A stretch of 9,214 nt of DNA from Gemmatimonadota bacterium (GTDB taxonomy: Bacteria; Gemmatimonadota; Gemmatimonadetes; Longimicrobiales; Gaopeijiaceae), in contig SKVI01000188.1 in assembly GCA_007129525.1 (NCBI GenBank), forward strand, positions 1-9,214, given 5' to 3'. The translations under genes and the position numbers were made by a program. The notes under the pieces were generated by a model that saw only the letters and a list, made by a program, of their open reading frames with translations, ran no database searches and was not told the DNA's origin. This document shows, in pieces, positions 6,557 to 9,214 of this stretch (within the stretch, counting starts at the first letter, position 1; every line of letters starts with the position of its first letter).

Positions 6557-7321
6557 TCAGGCACCCTCGTGCGGATCGGTGGAATGCTCGGATTCGTCGG
6601 CCGGATCCCCGGACTCCGGAGTCTCCACGGGTTCGGGCTCCCCACCCAGTTCCTGCCACCTCACCTTCTGGAACTCACGCCCTGGACCGTAGTCTTCGGG
6701 GACGTAATAGTCCTCCGGCGCCTGGGCCAGGGCCCGACGGGTCTGCTCCGCCCGGGAAAAGCGCCCCCGCAGCGGAAAGTCCTTCCTGAGCGGATGGCCT
6801 TCGGCGTAGGCCTCGGGCATGAGGATCCGGCGGAGGTCCGGGTGGTTTCGGAAGGTGACGCCGAACATGTCGTAGACCTCCCGCTCCAGCCAGTCGGCCG
6901 CCTTCCAGAGCGGCACCACCGAATCGATCTCCAGGTGCGAGAGCGGAAGCTCGGCCTTGACCCGGATGGCGTGACGCAGGGGGATGGAGTAGAGCTGGTA
7001 GACCACCTGAATGGGTCGACCTGAACCGTAGTCCACTGCCGTGACGTCGGAGAGGTAGTTGTAGAGCTGGTCCGGGTCTTCCTTCAACCACTCCAGGATC
7101 TCGTAGCTCCGATCCGGACCCACGAAGATGACGTGTTCGTCTCCGGCCATGACCTCGTGCCGGAGGATCGCGTCACCGAAGCGGGTCCGGGCCGCGTCCA
7201 CCGTCGGATGTGCCTCCGCGTCGACCCCCGTCACCGCCGTGGACGCCTCCGAGGCCTCCGGGTCCGAGGCCTCCGGGCCCTGCTGCACCTCCTTGAAGCC
7301 GGAAGGACGCTCGTCACTCAT
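6557..7321 (-). CDS. nuoC: NADH-quinone oxidoreductase subunit C
   Basis: NuoC (30-kDa/Nqo5 family) is a cofactor-free peripheral-arm subunit that packs against NuoD and helps assemble the connecting module. The 254-residue product carries the family signature EREVYDMFGVTFRNHPD (146-162) followed by LRRILMPE (163-170) and GHPLRKDFPLRG (175-186). Both ends are extended with low-complexity acidic sequence: residues 10-40 include PEASDPEASE, encoded by a perfect 15-bp tandem repeat, and the last 30 residues are rich in Glu, Asp, Pro and Ser. The ATG at 7319-7321 has AGGAG at 7330-7334 with 8-nt spacing, and it overlaps the stop of an upstream mini-ORF as ATGA. The frame extends upstream to 7525 through the end of nuoB, but that part has no family character. 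A 40-bp gap separates it from nuoD. Confidence 0.96.
   Translation of the reverse strand: MSDERPSGFKEVQQGPEASDPEASEASTAVTGVDAEAHPTVDAARTRFGDAILRHEVMAGDEHVIFVGPDRSYEILEWLKEDPDQLYNYLSDVTAVDYGSGRPIQVVYQLYSIPLRHAIRVKAELPLSHLEIDSVVPLWKAADWLEREVYDMFGVTFRNHPDLRRILMPEAYAEGHPLRKDFPLRGRFSRAEQTRRALAQAPEDYYVPEDYGPGREFQKVRWQELGGEPEPVETPESGDPADESEHSTDPHEGA
7248..7277. repeat. Perfect 15-bp tandem repeat (two copies) inside nuoC
   Basis: TCCGAGGCCTCCGGG (plus strand) occurs at 7248-7262 and again at 7263-7277 without mismatch. Because 15 is a multiple of three, the duplication is in frame and produces PEASD-PEASE in the acidic N-terminal extension of NuoC. It looks like a slippage duplication in a disordered segment. 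Confidence 0.85.
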
Positions 7322-7395
7322 TCTGCGGTCTCCTGGCGAATGGAGGAAACAGGTGGCTCGCCCAGCTGGCGGGCACCGGGCATGACCTCCGTCAC
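7318..7395 (-). CDS. Possible 25-aa mini-ORF bridging nuoB and nuoC
   Basis: The 70-bp gap between nuoB and nuoC is filled by a small frame. A GTG at 7393-7395 overlaps the nuoB stop as GTGA, and the TGA at 7318-7320 overlaps the nuoC start as ATGA. An internal ATG at 7381-7383, with GGAGG only 2 nt before it, would give a 21-residue version. The peptide starts MTEVMPGARQLGEPP if GTG is used and ends SIRQETAE. It is polar, lacks Cys and matches no family I know. nuoC has its own good Shine-Dalgarno inside this frame, so the mini-ORF is not needed for initiation. It may be coupling, a small peptide, or chance. Confidence 0.4.
   Translation of the reverse strand: MTEVMPGARQLGEPPVSSIRQETAE
7330..7334 (-). 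promoter_or_regulatory. Ribosome-binding site of nuoC
   Basis: AGGAG, 8 nt before the nuoC ATG. It selects this start over the longer open frame that reaches back into nuoB. Confidence 0.7.
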
Positions 7396-8093
7396 GGTAT
7401 CCGGTCCCCGGGTCGCTCCTGAGGGATCCCCGGGACGAGCCCGCTGGGACGATTCTGGATGGTGGAGTTCCCGAAGGGTCCTGAAAGGGCCGCAACGTCC
7501 TGGGCATCGGCTTTCGGCTTCCCAACGGCCTCCGGATCTTCGTAGCGGAGGCTCTCGTGCTCGGCCAATGTCTCGCCCCGGATCTTCTCCTGGATCATGA
7601 TGAGCCCGTAGATCAGGGCTTCGGGGCGAGGTGGGCACCCGGGCACGTATACGTCCACCGGAATGATGGTGTCGATGCCCTGCACCATGGAGTAGGCATC
7701 GAAGACGCCGCCCGAGGAAGCGCACGCGCCCATGGACACGGACCACTTGGGCTGAGGCATCTGGTCCCAGATCCGACGGAGAACCGGCGCCAGCTTGTAG
7801 GGAACGCGGCCGGCGCAGATGAGAACATCGGCCTGTCGGGGCGAAAAGGACATCCGCTCCATGCCGAACCGGGCCAGATCGTGGGTGGACGCGGCGGCGG
7901 ACATCATCTCGATGGCGCAGCACGCCGTCCCGAAGGGCATGGGCCACAGTGAATTACGGCGCGCCCAGTTCACCACGAAGTCTACCTTGGTGGTGAGAAA
8001 TGTGGGCGTTCCCTGCCCGAAGATCCCGCCCGGGAGTCCGCTGCCCCCTCCGGACGGTCTTGTCTTGGGGTCCTTCGCCGCTGTATCGCTCAT
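7392..8093 (-). CDS. nuoB: NADH-quinone oxidoreductase subunit B (cluster N2)
   Basis: NuoB (PSST/Nqo6 family) holds the terminal 4Fe-4S cluster N2, which donates electrons to quinone. The 233-residue product has the tandem cysteines Cys58-Cys59 in FGTACCAIEMM, Cys124 in MGACASSGG and Cys153 in VPGCPPRPE, the four N2 ligands. The fold ends near residue 175, and a polar tail of about 55-60 residues (from roughly HESLRYEDPEAVG onwards) extends beyond the usual family end. The ATG at 8091-8093 overlaps the nuoA TGA by 4 nt (ATGA), and GGGAGGG lies 11 nt upstream at 8105-8111, inside nuoA. An open frame continues 30 codons further upstream within nuoA but is only a shadow of that gene. Confidence 0.98.
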   Translation of the reverse strand: MSDTAAKDPKTRPSGGGSGLPGGIFGQGTPTFLTTKVDFVVNWARRNSLWPMPFGTACCAIEMMSAAASTHDLARFGMERMSFSPRQADVLICAGRVPYKLAPVLRRIWDQMPQPKWSVSMGACASSGGVFDAYSMVQGIDTIIPVDVYVPGCPPRPEALIYGLIMIQEKIRGETLAEHESLRYEDPEAVGKPKADAQDVAALSGPFGNSTIQNRPSGLVPGIPQERPGDRIP

Positions 8094-8446
8094 TCCCAAT
8101 CCAGCCCTCCCTTTCGCCACTCGTAGACCAGCCCTACCACCAGCACCGCCACGAAGATGGAAACGGCAATGAAGCCCTCCCACCCGAGAGCCCGCATCTC
8201 CACGGCCCAGGGGATCAGGAAAATGGCCTCCAGGTCAAAGATGATGAAGCTGATGGCGACCATGTAGAACTTGACGGAGAACCGGGCCCGGGTGTCCCCC
8301 AGGGGCACCATGCCCGACTCGTACGGCATGTCCTTCTCAGGCGTCGACCGACGGGGGTTCAGGATGTGCGTGGCCGCGAGCATCCCCGCCGCGTTGATCA
8401 GCGAAACGCCGAAGAGGATCAGCACCGGCAGGTAGCTTTCCGTCAT
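8090..8446 (-). CDS. nuoA: NADH-quinone oxidoreductase subunit A
   Basis: NuoA (ND3/Nqo7 family) is a small membrane subunit next to NuoH; its long first loop covers the quinone chamber. The 118-residue product has the usual three hydrophobic segments (about 5-29, 58-82 and 90-110). Conserved features are PYESGMVP (41-48), the RFSVKFYMVA stretch (55-64) and FIIFDLE (67-73) with membrane-embedded Asp71 and Glu73. It is the first gene of the operon. The ATG at 8444-8446 is preceded only by GGGG at 8450-8453, a weak and closely spaced ribosome-binding site. It lies about 46 nt after the predicted transcription start. Confidence 0.97.
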   Translation of the reverse strand: MTESYLPVLILFGVSLINAAGMLAATHILNPRRSTPEKDMPYESGMVPLGDTRARFSVKFYMVAISFIIFDLEAIFLIPWAVEMRALGWEGFIAVSIFVAVLVVGLVYEWRKGGLDWE

Positions 8447-8460
8447 AATCCCCAGTGGCA

Positions 8461-8490
8461 GAGAAAGATTGTGAAATCGTTCACGTTCTC
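8461..8490 (-). promoter_or_regulatory. Palindrome in the nuo leader, CRP/FNR-like site or leader hairpin
   Basis: TGTGA (8470-8474), six bases, then TCACG (8481-8485) matches the CRP/FNR-superfamily pattern TGTGA-N6-TCACA with one mismatch. The inner arms GTGAA (8471-8475) and TTCAC (8480-8484) are perfectly complementary. Outer arms GAGAA (8461-8465) and TTCTC (8486-8490) add a second complementary pair with asymmetric spacing, so a bulged RNA hairpin is also possible. It lies just downstream of the predicted nuo transcription start (about +8 to +23), where a bound protein would be expected to repress. Which regulator binds, if any, cannot be told from the window. Confidence 0.45.
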
Positions 8491-8498
8491 AGAGCCGA

Positions 8499-8528
8499 AA
8501 TGTACCCGTAGCCGCGGAGGGGTGTCAA
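8499..8528 (-). promoter_or_regulatory. Candidate housekeeping promoter of the nuo operon
   Basis: On the minus strand, TTGACA (8523-8528) is a perfect -35 hexamer. It is followed after 18 bp by TACATT (8499-8504), four of six matches to TATAAT. Transcription would start near 8492, giving a leader of about 46 nt before nuoA. No better candidate is visible upstream of nuoA. Confidence 0.65.
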
Positions 8529-8542
8529 CCCGAACGAATCCC

Positions 8543-8554
8543 GCCCTTCGGGGC
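8543..8554. other. Small UUCG-loop hairpin in the divergent intergenic region
   Basis: GCCC-TTCG-GGGC on the plus strand forms a 4-bp stem closed by the stable C(UUCG)G tetraloop. It lies upstream of both predicted transcription starts, so it would not be in either message if the promoters are right. Significance unknown. Confidence 0.25.
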
Positions 8555-8587
8555 TTCCCTGGCGTAGCACACGACCCTTCACGTCGC

Positions 8588-8603
8588 ACCCCGGAGCCGG
8601 GGT
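8588..8603 (+). other. GC-rich hairpin followed by a short T-run
   Basis: ACCCCG (8588-8593) and CGGGGT (8598-8603) form a 6-bp stem with the loop GAGC, and T8603-T8606 form a four-base T-run at the 3' edge of the stem. It has the shape of a minimal intrinsic terminator on the plus strand, but no plus-strand gene ends here. It abuts the -35 of the candidate dcd promoter. Confidence 0.3.
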
Positions 8604-8604
8604 T

Positions 8605-8633
8605 TTGCTCCGCCGATCCCCTGTCCCTATACT
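8605..8633 (+). promoter_or_regulatory. Candidate dcd promoter
   Basis: TTGCTC (8605-8610, three of six -35 matches) and TATACT (8628-8633, five of six -10 matches) are separated by an ideal 17 bp. Transcription would start around 8640, giving a leader of about 51 nt before the dcd ATG. The -10 is the best TATAAT-like match in the intergenic region on this strand. Confidence 0.55.
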
Positions 8634-8644
8634 CACCGTCGAAC

Positions 8645-8662
8645 CCGGCTCGCGGGAGCCGG
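8645..8662 (+). other. Strong hairpin at the predicted 5' end of the dcd transcript
   Basis: CCGGCTC (8645-8651) and GAGCCGG (8656-8662) pair perfectly (7 bp) around the loop GCGG. With the predicted start near 8640, this structure would sit at the extreme 5' end of the message, followed by an unstructured pyrimidine-rich stretch to the ATG. It might protect the transcript or influence early elongation. There is no U-run immediately after it. Confidence 0.45.
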
Positions 8663-8690
8663 TCCTCTCCCTCTCTCCACCCCATGCCCC

Positions 8691-9214
8691 ATGACGATTC
8701 GGAGTGACCGTTGGATCCGCCAGATGTGCCGAGAGCACAGAATGATCGAGCCCTTCGAGCCAGGCCAGGTCCGGGAGGGAGTCATTTCCTACGGCGTATC
8801 GTCGTTCGGCTACGACATCCGGGTGGCCCCCGAGTTCAAGGTCTTCACCAACGTCCACAACGTGGTGGTGGATCCCAAGAACTTCGATGACCGCTCCTTC
8901 GTGGACGTCGCCACCGACACCTGCCTCATCCCACCCAATTCCTTTGCCCTGGCCCGGACCACCGAATACTTCCGTATTCCCCGGGACACCCTGGTCCTCT
9001 GCGTGGGGAAGAGCACCTACGCCCGTTGCGGGATCATCGTGAACGTGACGCCGCTGGAACCCACCTGGGAGGGCTACCTGACCCTGGAGATCTCCAACAC
9101 CACGCCGCTTCCGGCCAAGATCTACGCCAACGAGGGGATCGCCCAACTCCTCTTCTTCCAGAGCGACCAGGAGCCCGAGACGGCGTACGCCGACCGCAAG
9201 GGAAAGTACCAGAA
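8691..9214 (+). CDS. dcd: dCTP deaminase (3' end cut by window edge)
   Basis: Dcd deaminates dCTP to dUTP in the cytoplasm, feeding dUMP and then dTTP synthesis. About 174 codons are visible of a family usually near 190. The N terminus MTIRSDRWIRQMCREHRMIE and the motifs SYGVSSFGYDIR, PPNSFALARTTEYFRIP and GKSTYARCGIIVNVTPLEP are near-identical to the long-form Dcd subfamily. The KSTYAR segment and the Glu of TPLEPTWEGYLTLE are the substrate-binding and catalytic region, which argues for mono-functional deaminase activity. The start ATG at 8691 has no Shine-Dalgarno; the 25-30 bases before it are almost all C and T. A frame-shifted ATG at 8684 opens a 7-codon frame that ends at 8707 and overlaps the dcd start. 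Position next to nuo seems a housekeeping neighbourhood and not a functional link. Confidence 0.97.
   Translation, partial: MTIRSDRWIRQMCREHRMIEPFEPGQVREGVISYGVSSFGYDIRVAPEFKVFTNVHNVVVDPKNFDDRSFVDVATDTCLIPPNSFALARTTEYFRIPRDTLVLCVGKSTYARCGIIVNVTPLEPTWEGYLTLEISNTTPLPAKIYANEGIAQLLFFQSDQEPETAYADRKGKYQ

Noticed and set aside
6517..6645. 43-codon upstream extension of nuoD
   Set aside because: Pro/Arg-rich, overlaps the 3' end of nuoC, and the ATG at 6514-6516 has a ribosome-binding site and gives a normal family length.
4933..6789. 618-codon open frame on the plus strand opposite nuoD and nuoE
   Set aside because: It is antisense to two well-conserved genes, has a low-complexity His/Arg/Pro/Gly-rich translation with no domain, and is the expected result of third-position GC bias.
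7322..7525. 68-codon upstream extension of nuoC into nuoB
   Set aside because: It lies largely within nuoB coding sequence, and AGGAG at 7330-7334 marks the downstream ATG.
8094..8183. 30-codon upstream extension of nuoB into nuoA
   Set aside because: It is the nuoA sequence read in another frame. The ATGA overlap and the GGGAGGG before the ATG favour 8093.
8588..8606. Intrinsic terminator on the plus strand
   Set aside because: The stem is only 6 bp with a four-base T-run and no plus-strand gene precedes it, so it is kept only as a hairpin, not called a terminator.
1..9214. Mobile elements, CRISPR array, tRNA/rRNA, toxin-antitoxin or defence genes
   Set aside because: I looked on both strands for transposase-like frames, regularly spaced repeats and conserved RNA gene sequences and saw none. 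The window is fully explained by nuo genes, dcd and short gaps.

Overview
The window carries nine genes of a bacterial proton-pumping NADH:quinone oxidoreductase (respiratory complex I, NDH-1) operon on the minus strand, in the order nuoA-B-C-D-E-F-G-H-I. The last gene, nuoI, is cut by the left edge. At the right end, divergently transcribed on the plus strand, is the 5' part of dcd (dCTP deaminase), cut by the right edge. The DNA is GC-rich (by eye around two thirds; not counted), with dense coding, short gaps and several stop/start overlaps. This looks like a chromosomal core region of an aerobic or facultatively respiring bacterium. Separate nuoC and nuoD, a very short NuoG that keeps the N7 cluster cysteines, and an N-terminally extended NuoE argue against Enterobacteria and against the alpha-proteobacterial/mitochondrial type. 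A Gemmatimonadota-like or related lineage would fit, but that is a guess from general resemblance.

Layout on the minus strand, read right to left: a candidate promoter (8499-8528) and short leader with a palindrome; nuoA (8090-8446); nuoB (7392-8093, 4-nt overlap with nuoA); a 25-codon mini-ORF bridging to nuoC (6557-7321); nuoD (5239-6516); nuoE (4574-5242, GTG start overlapping the nuoD stop); nuoF (3280-4572); a 94-bp gap; nuoG (1575-3185); a 31-codon mini-ORF bridging to nuoH (170-1477); a 62-bp gap with a hairpin; nuoI (from 107 leftwards). The 244-bp divergent region 8447-8690 also holds a candidate dcd promoter and a strong hairpin near its predicted transcript start. dcd begins at 8691.

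The genes make one machine. NuoE, NuoF and NuoG form the NADH-oxidising module (FMN, clusters N1a, N3, N1b, N4, N5, N7). NuoB, NuoC, NuoD and NuoI form the connecting module that carries electrons to quinone (N2 on NuoB; the N6 clusters on NuoI lie outside the window). NuoA and NuoH are the membrane subunits around the quinone chamber. The remaining pump subunits (nuoJ-N) would be expected to the left. Every cluster-ligand cysteine expected in the complete subunits is present.

I do not see a new defence, mobile or biosynthetic system here. The parts worth a second look are small: two mini-ORFs that join consecutive nuo genes through overlapping stop/start codons, the reduced NuoG, lineage-type extensions on NuoE/NuoC/NuoB/NuoH, a CRP/FNR-like palindrome in the nuo leader, and the leader of dcd, which lacks a Shine-Dalgarno sequence.
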